From the NCBI GenBank assembly GCA_938085105.1, contig CALKGK010000036.1, forward strand, positions 111,387 to 175,386: a stretch of DNA of 64,000 nt. Direction: 5' to 3'. Numbering within the stretch: the stretch's first letter is position 1; each line of letters begins with the position of its first letter. The stretch is from an uncultured Flavobacteriales bacterium (GTDB lineage Bacteria; Bacteroidota; Bacteroidia; Flavobacteriales_D; Sanyastnellaceae). Position numbers and translations under genes: made by a program. The notes below the pieces were generated by a model. It was given only the letters and a program-made list of their open reading frames with translations, searched no databases and was not told the DNA's origin. Positions 25,668 through 34,941 of the stretch are shown here, one piece after another.

Positions 25668-27133
25668 CTGTTTCTGCTCCCAGGCAAGGTATGCGTTACA
25701 AGAATACGAGCATTTTCTCGAATCACCGTCGGATTTTGTCTGAAATTCCAGATCAAATCTCGGGCTTTTTTCGCTGAATGTTCCAAATTAACAATCGGGT
25801 CGGGATAGTGTTCTAGCTGTGGGTAATCAAACATCATGCGTTCCATGGGACTCAATTTCCATGGCTCAATGGCAATATCAGCGGGCAATCCACGTAATTC
25901 TGGAACCCATTTTTGAATAAATTCCGCCTGTGGATCGTGGTCTTGAGCTTGCTTTGTTGGGTTGTAAATCCGCAAGGTGTGCACTCCCACCAATCCGGCT
26001 TGCATCTGGATCTGGGGAAAATGAATTCCGGGTTCGAAATCCAAAAACAAACTCGCCAAATGATCAGCCCCGCGCTTCCAATGCAAAAACAAATGGTGCG
26101 AATGAAAACTGATGAGCATGGCCCGCATCCTAAAATTCAAGTAACCCGTTTCGGTTAAACAGCGCATACACGCATCCACCAGCGGAATCCCAGTAGTTCC
26201 ATTCTTCCACCGTTCAAAAGCTTCATCATTCTCATCAAATGGCAAATCCTCATAACCACGATTAAAAAGCGATGACTCCACCCTGCACTCCATCTCAAAT
26301 TTCTGGATGAAATGACAATGCCAGTGCAGACGAGAAATGAAATTCTGCATGCTCCTTTGCCAACCCGGTTTCTTCCGGTGCTTCAAAGCTTCGTGGTACA
26401 CTTCCCGTAAACTCAAATTGCCCCAAGCAAGATAGGTGGATAAACGACTACAAGTACTTCGACTTCGTTCCGGCTTCGAAATTCCGCCCGAATATCCTCT
26501 TCCCCGAGCTTCAAAAAAACTTTGCAGGTATTTCCAGGCTTTCTTCACTCCCCCGGCTTGTCTGTTTTTGTTTCTGGGTGATGCGAAAACTTCCTCCTTA
26601 AACCATGAATTCGGACGATCGATGGACTTCTGGCTTTCGGGAAGTTGATTGAAATTGGGATGAATCAATGGTGAATGCATGTACTCGTGCCACATTTCAT
26701 TCCAGCGATAACGATTTTTCAAACCGCGAACCACGGCATTGTGCTGATATTCCTTCCAATGGATTCCCATCTTCTGGAAATAAGCAGACATGCTTTTATC
26801 TCGATCGTAAGTTACAGCGATGCCAATTTCTTCATGACTAAAGACGTTCTTGACGGTGTATGCTTCACGAAGAAAATCAAAAGCTTGCTCGATTTCACCT
26901 ATACCGGTAAGCAACGGGAGGTTCCACTGATTGAGAAACTCCTTTAAATCGTTCAAAGACTCTTGAACGAAAGTCCAATGCCGATCGCTGTGCACCACCT
27001 CGTTCATGAGCGAAGGCTCAAAACAATAGAGTACCACCACAGGCAATTGCGATTTAATGGCAGCTTGGAAGGCCGCATGATCGCGCCATCGCAAGTCGCG
27101 CTTCAGCCAAACCACACTTACCTCAGGCTTCAT
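25664..27133 (-). CDS. Divergent photolyase/cryptochrome family protein
   Basis: The protein is 489 residues. The N-terminal antenna-like domain (VVWLKRDLRWRDHAAF ... VVVLYCFEPSL) and C-terminal FAD domain (STCSRLSTYLAWGNLSLREVY; GTTGIPLVDACMRCLTETGYLN) are clear. The flavin-site segment reads EPGIHFPQIQMQAGLVG where E. coli-type CPD photolyase has an NNGGWQW motif. The Asn that contacts flavin N5 and the flavin-proximal Trp of the electron-transfer triad are therefore not conserved, while the middle Trp (FLHWKRGAD) is. RIYNPTKQ and FIQKWVPEL are retained. It may be a distinct photolyase class or a light sensor. It follows the flavin reductase by one base. Confidence 0.88.
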   Translation of the reverse strand: MKPEVSVVWLKRDLRWRDHAAFQAAIKSQLPVVVLYCFEPSLMNEVVHSDRHWTFVQESLNDLKEFLNQWNLPLLTGIGEIEQAFDFLREAYTVKNVFSHEEIGIAVTYDRDKSMSAYFQKMGIHWKEYQHNAVVRGLKNRYRWNEMWHEYMHSPLIHPNFNQLPESQKSIDRPNSWFKEEVFASPRNKNRQAGGVKKAWKYLQSFFEARGRGYSGGISKPERSRSTCSRLSTYLAWGNLSLREVYHEALKHRKKPGWQRSMQNFISRLHWHCHFIQKFEMECRVESSLFNRGYEDLPFDENDEAFERWKNGTTGIPLVDACMRCLTETGYLNFRMRAMLISFHSHHLFLHWKRGADHLASLFLDFEPGIHFPQIQMQAGLVGVHTLRIYNPTKQAQDHDPQAEFIQKWVPELRGLPADIAIEPWKLSPMERMMFDYPQLEHYPDPIVNLEHSAKKARDLIWNFRQNPTVIRENARILVTHTLPGSRNR

Positions 27134-27134
27134 C

Positions 27135-27782
27135 TTACCAGCCTTTTAAAAAGTCCTTTTCTTGTTGTAGTGCTTCCCCTTTCTTGGCGAAACTCAATCG
27201 AAATTGTTTCTGTAAACCATGGTATCCGTCCAAGGCAACAATTCCCGCAGCATCTTGAGCGGCGATGTCGAGATAACCGTCGGGAGCCAAAAACTCCTCA
27301 TTGAATTTTACCCATTCCACAGTTCCACTGATAAAATAACACCCATTGGAAATCGGGAATTTGTTCTCCAAGCGCATGCCGTAGCTCAAAGGAGAATTGC
27401 CAACATAAGGCGCATGGAAATCACCATAGTAAGCCTCATCCAAGTTGCACCAGTCAAATTCAGAGGCTCCTCGTTCAGAACGTGCAGAGCTGTAATGGGC
27501 TTTTTCCGACAATTCGGTAGTGACCATATTAATGGTGTACACCTCGGTTTCGAGGATGTTGTCCCAAGTGTGACGTTCAACAGTGGGTGGACGCATCACA
27601 AAGCCCAACATTGCTGGATTTGCACCAAGATGGACTACGGATGAAAACAGGGCTACATTGCTTTTCCCGTCTTTGCTCTTACTCGCAATGAGGTTGGCCG
27701 GTTTGACTCCGCTGATGGAGTTGATGAATCGACCACGAAATCGTCCATCCAGCCCGGATATTTCTTCTTTTGTCCAGATCAT
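27135..27782 (-). CDS. Flavin reductase-like (split-barrel) protein
   Basis: This 215-residue protein has the flavin-reductase-like FMN-binding split barrel: VKPANLIASKSKDGKSNVAL, LGANPAMLGFVMRPP, HTWDNILETEVYTINMV, and a long C-terminal extension. The start at 27782 overlaps the SDR stop by four bases; a longer frame to 27833 lies inside the SDR gene and is rejected. It may supply reduced flavin or act as an FMN-dependent oxidoreductase, which fits with the three flavoprotein photolyases around it. It is part of the compact five-gene operon 28635-24858. Confidence 0.87.
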   Translation of the reverse strand: MIWTKEEISGLDGRFRGRFINSISGVKPANLIASKSKDGKSNVALFSSVVHLGANPAMLGFVMRPPTVERHTWDNILETEVYTINMVTTELSEKAHYSSARSERGASEFDWCNLDEAYYGDFHAPYVGNSPLSYGMRLENKFPISNGCYFISGTVEWVKFNEEFLAPDGYLDIAAQDAAGIVALDGYHGLQKQFRLSFAKKGEALQQEKDFLKGW

Positions 27783-28468
27783 CGTATGGCCGACATTCCC
27801 CCATCCAAATGCAAAATTTGACCGGTCATCCAAGAACTTTGATCATTGAGCAAATAAGCTGCACTTGCCGCTAATTCTGCAGGTGTACCGATGCGTTTCA
27901 ATGGGTGACGTTCGCCTGCTGCTTCTCGTTTCTTATCGTTGTTTAGGAGTCCTTCCGCCAAAGAAGTATCCGTTAATGACGGAGCAATGCAGTTCACTCG
28001 AATACTCGGAGCCAATTCAGCCGCCAAGCTTCGGGTGAGTCCTTCCACTGCCGCCTTTGCCGAAGCAATGCTTGCATGAAACGACATTCCTGTTTGAACC
28101 GCTACTGTAGAGAAGAGCACCACACTTGGATGCGCACTCTTTTTGAGTAGTTTGAGGTTGTTCTGAACGTTCATGAACGCCCCAACGTAATTGACTTTAA
28201 GATCGTTCATCACGTCTTCTTCCTTCAATCCTCGAAAGGGTTTTAGAGTGATGGTTCCAGGGCAGTATACCAAGCCGTCAAGCTGTTCCGTATATTCCGA
28301 GAAATCCACTGCGTTTGCCACTGCGTCTGTTGCAATGTGATGGTGATTAGGATGAACGCTTTCTCCGCTGCGAGAAACACCATAAACATGGTGACCTTCA
28401 GCCAGTAGTTGGTCTCTCAAAGCCATTCCTATGCCTCGAGAATCTCCGATGATGCCAATGTGCTTCAT
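27779..28468 (-). CDS. SDR-family protein lacking the catalytic tyrosine
   Basis: This 229-residue short-chain dehydrogenase/reductase-like protein has a nucleotide-binding motif HIGIIGDSRGIGMAL, VNYVGAFMNVQNN, VLFSTVAVQTGM, and a C-terminal SWMTGQILHLDGGMS. At the YxxxK position the sequence is FHASIASAKAAVEGLTRSL, so the lysine is kept but Ile replaces Tyr. The upstream catalytic Ser region reads FSTVAV. It could be a binding or sensing protein or use another residue. Overlaps of four bases on the 3' side and three on the 5' side tie it to the photolyase operon. Confidence 0.88.
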   Translation of the reverse strand: MKHIGIIGDSRGIGMALRDQLLAEGHHVYGVSRSGESVHPNHHHIATDAVANAVDFSEYTEQLDGLVYCPGTITLKPFRGLKEEDVMNDLKVNYVGAFMNVQNNLKLLKKSAHPSVVLFSTVAVQTGMSFHASIASAKAAVEGLTRSLAAELAPSIRVNCIAPSLTDTSLAEGLLNNDKKREAAGERHPLKRIGTPAELAASAAYLLNDQSSWMTGQILHLDGGMSAIR

Positions 28469-28635
28469 GATTTTTCAGTGAGTTGAATGATTTGCTTTTC
28501 GAGTTCGTCTGCCTTCGCCATAAGAGCGTCCGACTTTGTACGGTCGATTTTGCTCATGTCAAAAGCCTCCTTGAGGAGTTGTTCACGTTGCTTTCTCAGC
28601 TTCGCTACCGGGTCTTTCTTGAATAGTCCAAACAT
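28465..28635 (-). CDS. Lacal_2735-type small protein (DUF6435)
   Basis: This 56-residue peptide begins MFGLFKKDPVAKLRKQREQL and continues as charged helix (KEAFDMSKIDRTKSDALMAK). It fits the Lacal_2735/DUF6435 family of small proteins found in Flavobacteriia. It probably forms a coiled coil; there is no known function. Its stop codon overlaps the SDR start (ATGA), making it the first gene of the photolyase island operon. Confidence 0.78.
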   Translation of the reverse strand: MFGLFKKDPVAKLRKQREQLLKEAFDMSKIDRTKSDALMAKADELEKQIIQLTEKS

Positions 28636-28805
28636 GCTTCTTTAACATCTTCGGGGCTATGAAGTTCAAAGGAGAGGTTTAGAATGGAATGATCATGCAA
28701 GAATTGGAAAAGTGCAGGGGTTTCTTCGCGCTGGATTTGAGTTGAAATGAGGTAGGCCTATTCAGCGCTCACAAAACCGAATCACACCTTATTTAAAAAC
28801 ACCCT

Positions 28806-28826
28806 GGGGACAGCACCCCTGTCCCC
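28806..28826. repeat. REP-like perfect hairpin
   Basis: GGGGACAG and CTGTCCCC pair perfectly around a 5-base loop. There is no T run, so it is not a normal terminator. The type of sequence (GGGGACAG palindrome) resembles REP elements mobilised by REP-associated transposases elsewhere. It lies in the 28636-29015 gap (380 bases), which holds no gene that I can support. Confidence 0.5.
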
Positions 28827-29015
28827 TGACACGAAGTTCGGAAGGAAAACAACGCCGTGCTTGAAGACTTTACCATCACCTCCATTTTCTTTGTCTTTGA
28901 CAGCATTCACGTCAAAACACCTCAAAAAGAACAATCCAAAAAAGGCTAACCAAAGAACGAAGAGCCAGAAAAACTGATCATTCCCCCTAAAGAAAGATCG
29001 AGCTGAAAGCCCAAT

Positions 29016-31640
29016 CTAGCCTAAGGCAGCTAATTTCTCTTCCAAGACCTTGATCTTAGATTCCGCGTCTTCTTGCTTTTTACGCTCAGATGCAACCACT
29101 GCCTCTGGAGCTCCGGCTACGAAGCGCTCGTTGCTCAATTTTTTCTTCACACTGTTCAAAAAGCCTCTGGTGTATTCGAGTTCGTTCTCCAGCTTTTCAC
29201 GCTCGGCATCCAAATCAATGCTTTCACCAAAAGGAATAAAATACTCGTTGCTCTCGATCACAAACGAGAAACAACCTTCCGGCTTTTCAGTGATGTAATC
29301 GATGCTCGAAACATTGCACAAGTGAGCAATTACGGCGTCAAAAGACTTGTCTTCTTTCGCGTTGAGCTTCACCTTCAATTCAATGGCTTCTTTATTGGCG
29401 ATTTGGTTTTCCTTGCGGATGGTTCTGATGGCGGTGATCACCTTCTCAGCGAAGTCGAATTGACCTTGAATTCCGCTCGTTTCTGCCTTAATTTCTGGCC
29501 ACGAAGCCACAACGAGTGCATCTTCCGCTCCCTTTCTTTCACCCAAGAAATGCCAAATCTCTTCTGTTAGGAATGGCATGAATGGGTGAAGCATTTTCAT
29601 CAAACCTTCAAAGAAAGCAACCGTTCGTTGGTAGGTTTGCTCATCAATGGCCTCACCGTAAGGCGGCTTGATCATCTCCAAATACCAAGAGCAGAAGTCG
29701 TTCCACACCAGCTTGTAGGTCTTCATCAAAGCATCCGAAATTCTGAAACGATCAAAGTCCTGATTCACTTCAGCAAGCACTGTAGCCATTCTGCTTTCAA
29801 ACCACGCAATCGCCGTTGCAGCTGCCGGACGTTGGTCCATGTCTTTGCGCTCCCACATGTTGATCAGGCGGAAAGCATTCCAAATCTTGTTGGAGAAGTT
29901 TCGTCCTTGTTCACACAATTTCTCGTCAAATGGCAAATCATTTCCAGCGGGCGAAGTGAGCAACATTCCCACACGCACACCGTCTGCTCCGAACTGCTCC
30001 ATCAAATGGATAGGATCTGGTGAGTTCCCAAGCGATTTCGACATCTTTCTCCCCTGCTTGTCTCTTACAATACCAGTATAATATACGTTCTTGAAAGGCA
30101 ATTCATCTTGGTACTCATAACCCGCAATGATCATTCTCGCTACCCAAAAGAACATGATTTCAGGTGCGGTTACGAGGTCATTTGTGGGGTAGTAATAATC
30201 CAATTCTTCCTTGCTGTAAAAGCCGTCAAACACCGAAATGGGCCATAACCAAGAGCTGAACCATGTGTCCATTACGTCTTCATCTTGCTTCAGATCACTT
30301 AAGGCAAGACTGCTGTTGCCCGATTTTGCTTTTGCCTTCTCCAAAGCTTCTTCAGCCGTTTTCGCTACAACAAAGTCTTCCTCCGCATCGCCATAATAGA
30401 AGGCCGGAATGCGATGTCCCCACCACAATTGACGGCTTACGCACCAATCTTTGATGTTTTCCATCCAATTGCGATAGCTGTTTTTAAACTTCGCGGGGTG
30501 AAATTGAATATCGTCGTTCATCACGTGATCCAAAGCAGGCTTCGCAAGGTCTTTCATTTCCAAGAACCACTGCAAAGACAAGCGCGGCTCAATCACCACA
30601 TCAGTACGTTCAGAGTAGCCCACTTTATTGGTATACTCTTCTTCTTTTACCAATAACCCCGCTTCTTTGAGGTCGGTGGCAATCTCTTTTCTTACCTCAA
30701 AACGATCCTTACCAGCATATTTCCCTGTGTTCTCAGACAGCGTTCCGTCGGCATTCAAAATCTCGATGATTTCCAAGTCGTGCTTGGCGCCGAGTTCGTT
30801 ATCGTTCACATCATGAGCGGGTGTAATCTTCAAACAACCCGTCCCAAATTCGATGTCCACATACTCATCTTGGATGATGGGAATGGATCTTCCAGCGATA
30901 GGTACGATGGCTCTTTTTCCTTTGAGGTGATGGTAGCGCTCGTCGTCGGGATGCACGCAAATGGCGCTATCACCGAGGATGGTTTCCGGACGAGTGGTAG
31001 CGATGGTCAAAGTTTCGTCACTGCCTTCAATTTGATAGGCCACGTGGTACAATTTACCCTGAACCTCTTTGTAAATCACCTCTTCATCACTCAAAGCCGT
31101 GAGTGCAGCAGGATCCCAATTGATCATGCGTTTCCCTCGGTAGATTCTTCCTTTTTCATGGAGGTCGATGAAGGTGTCGATTACGCTTTCATAGTACTTT
31201 TCATCCATGGTAAAGCGTGTGCGGTCCCAGTCGCAAGAAGCCCCCAGTTTTTTGAGTTGGTCCAGAATGATTCCTCCATGTTTGTGGGTCCACTCCCAAG
31301 CGTGTTCCAAAAAGGCATCACGAGAGAGGTCAGATTTCTTAATTCCTTCTTTTCGGAGTTTCTGCACCACTTTTGCTTCTGTGGCGATGGAGGCATGATC
31401 GGTACCCGGAACCCAGCAAGCATTGTATCCTTTCATCCGCGCTCTGCGCACCAAAACATCTTGAATGGTGTTGTTCAACATGTGCCCCATGTGCAGCACG
31501 CCCGTTACGTTTGGTGGAGGAATAACTACGGTGTAGGATTCTCTTCCATCGGGTTTTGAGTTGAAGTATTTGTTCTCCATCCAGAAGGCATACCATTTGT
31601 CTTCAATGGCGGTGGGATCGTATTTGCTTGGAATTTCCAT
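29016..31640 (-). CDS. valS: Valyl-tRNA synthetase
   Basis: This 874-residue class I aminoacyl-tRNA synthetase carries an HIGH-type motif in [15 protein letters not shown] (about residue 45), an editing domain ([34 protein letters not shown]), and [11 protein letters not shown]-terminal coiled coil ([20 protein letters not shown] ... [18 protein letters not shown]) is typical of ValS. It charges tRNA-Val. The length is normal. It has a strong promoter upstream on the minus strand. Confidence 0.97.
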   Translation of the reverse strand: MEIPSKYDPTAIEDKWYAFWMENKYFNSKPDGRESYTVVIPPPNVTGVLHMGHMLNNTIQDVLVRRARMKGYNACWVPGTDHASIATEAKVVQKLRKEGIKKSDLSRDAFLEHAWEWTHKHGGIILDQLKKLGASCDWDRTRFTMDEKYYESVIDTFIDLHEKGRIYRGKRMINWDPAALTALSDEEVIYKEVQGKLYHVAYQIEGSDETLTIATTRPETILGDSAICVHPDDERYHHLKGKRAIVPIAGRSIPIIQDEYVDIEFGTGCLKITPAHDVNDNELGAKHDLEIIEILNADGTLSENTGKYAGKDRFEVRKEIATDLKEAGLLVKEEEYTNKVGYSERTDVVIEPRLSLQWFLEMKDLAKPALDHVMNDDIQFHPAKFKNSYRNWMENIKDWCVSRQLWWGHRIPAFYYGDAEEDFVVAKTAEEALEKAKAKSGNSSLALSDLKQDEDVMDTWFSSWLWPISVFDGFYSKEELDYYYPTNDLVTAPEIMFFWVARMIIAGYEYQDELPFKNVYYTGIVRDKQGRKMSKSLGNSPDPIHLMEQFGADGVRVGMLLTSPAGNDLPFDEKLCEQGRNFSNKIWNAFRLINMWERKDMDQRPAAATAIAWFESRMATVLAEVNQDFDRFRISDALMKTYKLVWNDFCSWYLEMIKPPYGEAIDEQTYQRTVAFFEGLMKMLHPFMPFLTEEIWHFLGERKGAEDALVVASWPEIKAETSGIQGQFDFAEKVITAIRTIRKENQIANKEAIELKVKLNAKEDKSFDAVIAHLCNVSSIDYITEKPEGCFSFVIESNEYFIPFGESIDLDAEREKLENELEYTRGFLNSVKKKLSNERFVAGAPEAVVASERKKQEDAESKIKVLEEKLAALG

Positions 31641-31675
31641 GGTGTTCGGCTATGTCGCTATTGCGTATAATCTTG

Positions 31676-31707
31676 CAAAGTTAGCAGGGTCTATGGGCTG
31701 CACAAAA
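31676..31707 (-). promoter_or_regulatory. valS promoter
   Basis: On the minus strand, TTTTG (31707-31703) and TAACTTTG (31683-31676) are separated by exactly 19 bases, matching the Bacteroidota primary-sigma promoter (-33 TTG, -7 TANNTTTG). The -7 box ends 35 bases upstream of the valS ATG. Confidence 0.8.
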
Positions 31708-31891
31708 TATGAACAAGGAAAAAACACACATCAAACAGAAAAAGAAAAAGCAGACGAACAGAAGCTGAAGCCACTGAAAACACTAGGTTCTAGCGCTGTT
31801 AATGTTTTGTTAAAAGCAGAACCCTTTCGGAAAAAGCCCCGTAAGTTTACATCAGTTAATCATTGAAACACATTTTTTAAACCCTCATACC

Positions 31892-32338
31892 ATGAAAAAA
31901 GCAATCTTTTCTCTCTTGTTTGTACTCGGCGCAGTATTTGCCGTGCAAGCCCAAAACGAAGTAGTTTCTGGTCCGGCCATCGAAGTGGATAAGGACGTTC
32001 ACGATTATGGAGTAGTTCCTAAAGGGGGCGACACCAACTCTGAATTCATTGTTACCAATACAGGAACAGAGCCTTTGATCATTTCAAAGTGCAAAGGATC
32101 TTGCGGTTGTACCGTACCAAAATGCGACACCACTCCAATTGCTCCAGGACAAACGTCTGCAATTAAGGTGAAGTATGACAATACCCGTGTTGGACCAATC
32201 AACAAGTCGGTAACCATTACTTCTAACGCTGTAAACGAGCCAACAAAAGTTGTTCGTATCAAAGGAACCATCACGGCTACTGAAGCTGCAGGTTCTCCAG
32301 TGAAGCAACAAAGCTCTGGTGCTCCAGTAAACAAATAA
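31892..32338 (+). CDS. Exported DUF1573 protein
   Basis: This 148-residue protein has a signal peptide ending AVQAQ. The mature part is one DUF1573 domain, an Ig-like (ASH/MSP-type) fold: VHDYGVVPKGGDTNSEFIVTN, TGTEPLIISKCKGSCGCTVP, PIAPGQTSAIKVKYD, VGPINKSVTITSN. The tail is Ser/Gly/Gln-rich. The SCGCT cysteines are a family feature. It should be periplasmic or surface-associated; its function is unknown. It is followed 12 bases later by a second DUF1573 gene. Confidence 0.88.
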   Translation: MKKAIFSLLFVLGAVFAVQAQNEVVSGPAIEVDKDVHDYGVVPKGGDTNSEFIVTNTGTEPLIISKCKGSCGCTVPKCDTTPIAPGQTSAIKVKYDNTRVGPINKSVTITSNAVNEPTKVVRIKGTITATEAAGSPVKQQSSGAPVNK

Positions 32339-32350
32339 TTCAATAAGGAC

Positions 32351-32710
32351 ATGATCCTATTGATGATCTTATTTTTGAACTCCGCTGCGGTTTTAGGACC
32401 GTATGCGGAGTTTTCTTTTGATGATAAAGTGTACAAGGCTGACCCGATCACGGAAGGCGAAGCATTTCATCACACCTTTCATTTCACCAATACTGGCGAA
32501 GTGCCTTTGGTAATTTCAAATTACGAGGTGGCCTGTGCCTGTACGAAGGTGACTTACCCCAAAACTCCAGTAGCTCCAGGATCTCGTGATAGCATTGTAG
32601 TCGATTTTGACAGCGAAGGAAAAATAGGTTGGCAGTACCGAAAAATCCAGCTCTTCGCGAATACGAAGAGATCTCCAGAGGTGATTGAATTTCGAGTAAG
32701 GGTGGATTAA
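32351..32710 (+). CDS. Exported DUF1573 protein, second copy
   Basis: This 119-residue protein consists of a short hydrophobic leader (ILLMILFLNSAAVLG) and one DUF1573 domain (GEAFHHTFHFTNTGEVPLVIS, ACACTKVTYPKTPVAPGSRD). It is a diverged tandem relative of the upstream gene and probably shares its transcript. The leader is short but suitable for export. Confidence 0.85.
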   Translation: MILLMILFLNSAAVLGPYAEFSFDDKVYKADPITEGEAFHHTFHFTNTGEVPLVISNYEVACACTKVTYPKTPVAPGSRDSIVVDFDSEGKIGWQYRKIQLFANTKRSPEVIEFRVRVD

Positions 32711-32780
32711 GCCAAACAAAAATTTAGATTTTCTGAACCCTTTCCATGTTGAGGTGTACCGCTCATCAAAATACATCAAC

Positions 32781-33815
32781 ATGAAGATTCAACACACCCT
32801 TATTCTGGCCATTTTCGTCCTTATTTGCATCAGCCCAAAAACCAGCACGGCCCAAGTGGCAGGAAACATTCTTTACAACACCGAAACGCGTTATCAGCAT
32901 CAGAACCAAGAAATGATTGTGCGCGCTGCTGCCCCGCAAAGCAACCAAGTCACTTTCGACATCAACGGTATTTACAATTGTGTTGCGGAATCCTACCTCG
33001 CCATTTTTCATCTCAAACAAGTGGGCAAAGACGCTGCGGAGGCCGATCAATTCATGGGTCAGCGCATTTCCGATTTCATGAACCGGGTGGAATTGCTTGG
33101 CTTGAAGGAAAGCGATGTGGTGTGCGACATGTTAAGCATGGTGCCCGTTTACGATGTAAAAGTGAGTGATGGAAAACGTTTCAGCAAAACCTACACGGAA
33201 ATCCCAGCCGGCTTCGAAATTCAGAAAAACCTCCACGTTCATTTTAAAGATGCCAAGGTGCTCGATCAGATCATTACTGCTGCAGCTTTAAGCGAAATAT
33301 ATGATCTCGTGAAGGTCGATTACTACGTCCCCAACATGGATGCGATTTACGACACCCTTCGCACCAAAGCCATTGAAGTATTGCGAAAACGTGCTGCTCT
33401 GTATGAAGAACTGGGAGTGCCTTTGGATGATGAAACCCGATATGTGAGCGATCGTCAGGGGGTGTTTTTCCCGCTCGACCGTTACGAAAGCTACCAAAGT
33501 GTGGCCAACACGAGCATCGATAACATCAACCCGAAAAAAAGAGATGAAGTGGTGGTGGACGAAACGCGGGTAAACAACAAGACCCTTTATTATAACAAGA
33601 TTCCTTACAAAAACTACGATTTCATTTTGCACGAAGCCATTATTGAGCCCGTGATTCAGTTTACTTACAACCTGCAAGTACGTTTCGAAATCGCGCCCAA
33701 GAAAGAAGAAGCACCCAAAGAGAAAATTGTGGAGAAGGAAGTGATAAAAACCGAAATCAAGAAGGAGTTTTTCTTCATTACGCCACAAGGAGAGGTGAAA
33801 GCATTGCCCAACTAG
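32781..33815 (+). CDS. SIMPL-domain (DUF541) exported protein
   Basis: This 344-residue protein has a signal peptide (ILAIFVLICISPKTSTAQ). A SIMPL/DUF541 domain (VAESYLAIFHLKQVG; RISDFMNRVELLGLKESDV; IQKNLHVHFKDAKVLDQI; TKAIEVLRKRAALYEELGV) is followed by a Lys/Glu-rich tail (KKEEAPKEKIVEKEVIKTE). The start at 32781 gives a proper signal peptide; a Met nine codons upstream does not. SIMPL proteins form oligomeric periplasmic assemblies in some bacteria. Function here is unknown. Confidence 0.8.
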   Translation: MKIQHTLILAIFVLICISPKTSTAQVAGNILYNTETRYQHQNQEMIVRAAAPQSNQVTFDINGIYNCVAESYLAIFHLKQVGKDAAEADQFMGQRISDFMNRVELLGLKESDVVCDMLSMVPVYDVKVSDGKRFSKTYTEIPAGFEIQKNLHVHFKDAKVLDQIITAAALSEIYDLVKVDYYVPNMDAIYDTLRTKAIEVLRKRAALYEELGVPLDDETRYVSDRQGVFFPLDRYESYQSVANTSIDNINPKKRDEVVVDETRVNNKTLYYNKIPYKNYDFILHEAIIEPVIQFTYNLQVRFEIAPKKEEAPKEKIVEKEVIKTEIKKEFFFITPQGEVKALPN

Positions 33816-33837
33816 GCCTTTGATCTAAAGCGTGTGC

Positions 33838-33845
33838 TATCTTTG
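33838..33845 (+). promoter_or_regulatory. Candidate -7 box of bioF
   Basis: TATCTTTG fits the TANNTTTG consensus and is followed by CGGC and the bioF ATG only four bases later, so the transcript would be near-leaderless. A TTTG sits at 33819-33822, a shorter spacer (15) than usual. Confidence 0.4.
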
Positions 33846-33849
33846 CGGC

Positions 33850-34941
33850 ATGGAAAGTCCCTTGGAAGCCCTTATTCACAAGATCAACACCGAGCGTAAA
33901 GCTGCAGGTATTCAGCGGGTATTGCGGCTACATGAGGGTAGCGACTTTGCCTCCAACGACTACCTTGGCTTGGCGAAGAAGGGAACCCCGATTTCAGAAG
34001 AAAGGGCTTCTGGTGGATCGCGATTGATCACTGGGAACAGTGCCTTAGCCGAGCGCACTGAAGCTCAAATTGCGAATTATTTTCGGGCTGAAAGTGCCTT
34101 GCTCTTTCAAAGCGGTTACGCTGCCAATTTAGGAGTGATATCTGCCTTGGCCCATCGCGACTTGACCATCCTTTACGACGAATTTTGTCATGCAAGCATC
34201 CGCGATGGCATTCGTTTGGGGGTGGCGAAGAATTGGGGTTTCGCGCACAACGACATGCAGGATTTGGAGAAGAAACTCGAACGGACCACTGGCAATGTAC
34301 TCATCATCACGGAAAGTGTTTTCAGCATGGACGGCGATGAAGCTCCATTGGTGGAATTGCTGCGCTTGAAAAAACAGTTTTCCGCAGCCTTGCTCTTGGA
34401 CGAAGCCCATGCTGCCGGATGGAAAAAAGACGGCTTGGCTTTAGCAGAAGAGCTAGCAATAGCGGAAGAAATCGACCTTCGCATCATCACCTTCGGGAAG
34501 GCCTTTGGCGCGCATGGAGCAGCGGTGCTTTGTAGCGATGTTTACAAGCAGTACTTCATCAATCATGCGCGTTCGTTTATTTACACTACCGCACCAAGCA
34601 CTAGCTTTTGGGAACACATCTCTTGGAGTCTGGATATGGTAGGATCTGCAAAAGAGGCAAGAGAAGACTTGGAAGCGAACATCCTTCTTTTTTCTTCTCT
34701 GGCTGAAGAGAGTCCGCTTAATTTTCTCAAAAGCAGCTCACCCATTCAGGGCGTTTTGGGGAGTACGGAACAGCTTCATCTTTGGAGTGAAAAAGCAGGT
34801 GAAGCGGGAATGGTCGTTCGGCCCATCCTCCACCCTACTGTTCCTTTAGGGGCGGAACGTTTGCGCATTTGCCTGCACAGCTTCAACCAGAAAAAAGACA
34901 TTCAAAAATTGATCAATCTACTTCATGAGCACCAAGTCTAA
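33850..34941 (+). CDS. bioF: 8-amino-7-oxononanoate synthase-like (BioF) enzyme
   Basis: This 363-residue PLP-dependent alpha-oxoamine synthase shows the landmarks ASNDYLGLAKKG, SGGSRLITGNSALAERTEAQIA, LFQSGYAANLGVISAL, LLLDEAHAAGW, and the PLP-Lys motif TFGKAFGAHGAAV. It condenses pimeloyl thioester with alanine in biotin synthesis. The adjacent bioD supports this over other family members such as serine palmitoyltransferase. The start at 33850 gives MESPLEALIHK. It overlaps bioD by 17 bases. Confidence 0.88.
   Translation: MESPLEALIHKINTERKAAGIQRVLRLHEGSDFASNDYLGLAKKGTPISEERASGGSRLITGNSALAERTEAQIANYFRAESALLFQSGYAANLGVISALAHRDLTILYDEFCHASIRDGIRLGVAKNWGFAHNDMQDLEKKLERTTGNVLIITESVFSMDGDEAPLVELLRLKKQFSAALLLDEAHAAGWKKDGLALAEELAIAEEIDLRIITFGKAFGAHGAAVLCSDVYKQYFINHARSFIYTTAPSTSFWEHISWSLDMVGSAKEAREDLEANILLFSSLAEESPLNFLKSSSPIQGVLGSTEQLHLWSEKAGEAGMVVRPILHPTVPLGAERLRICLHSFNQKKDIQKLINLLHEHQV

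Noticed and set aside
30780..31559. 259-codon open frame on the + strand
   Set aside because: It is antisense to valS, whose motifs are complete.
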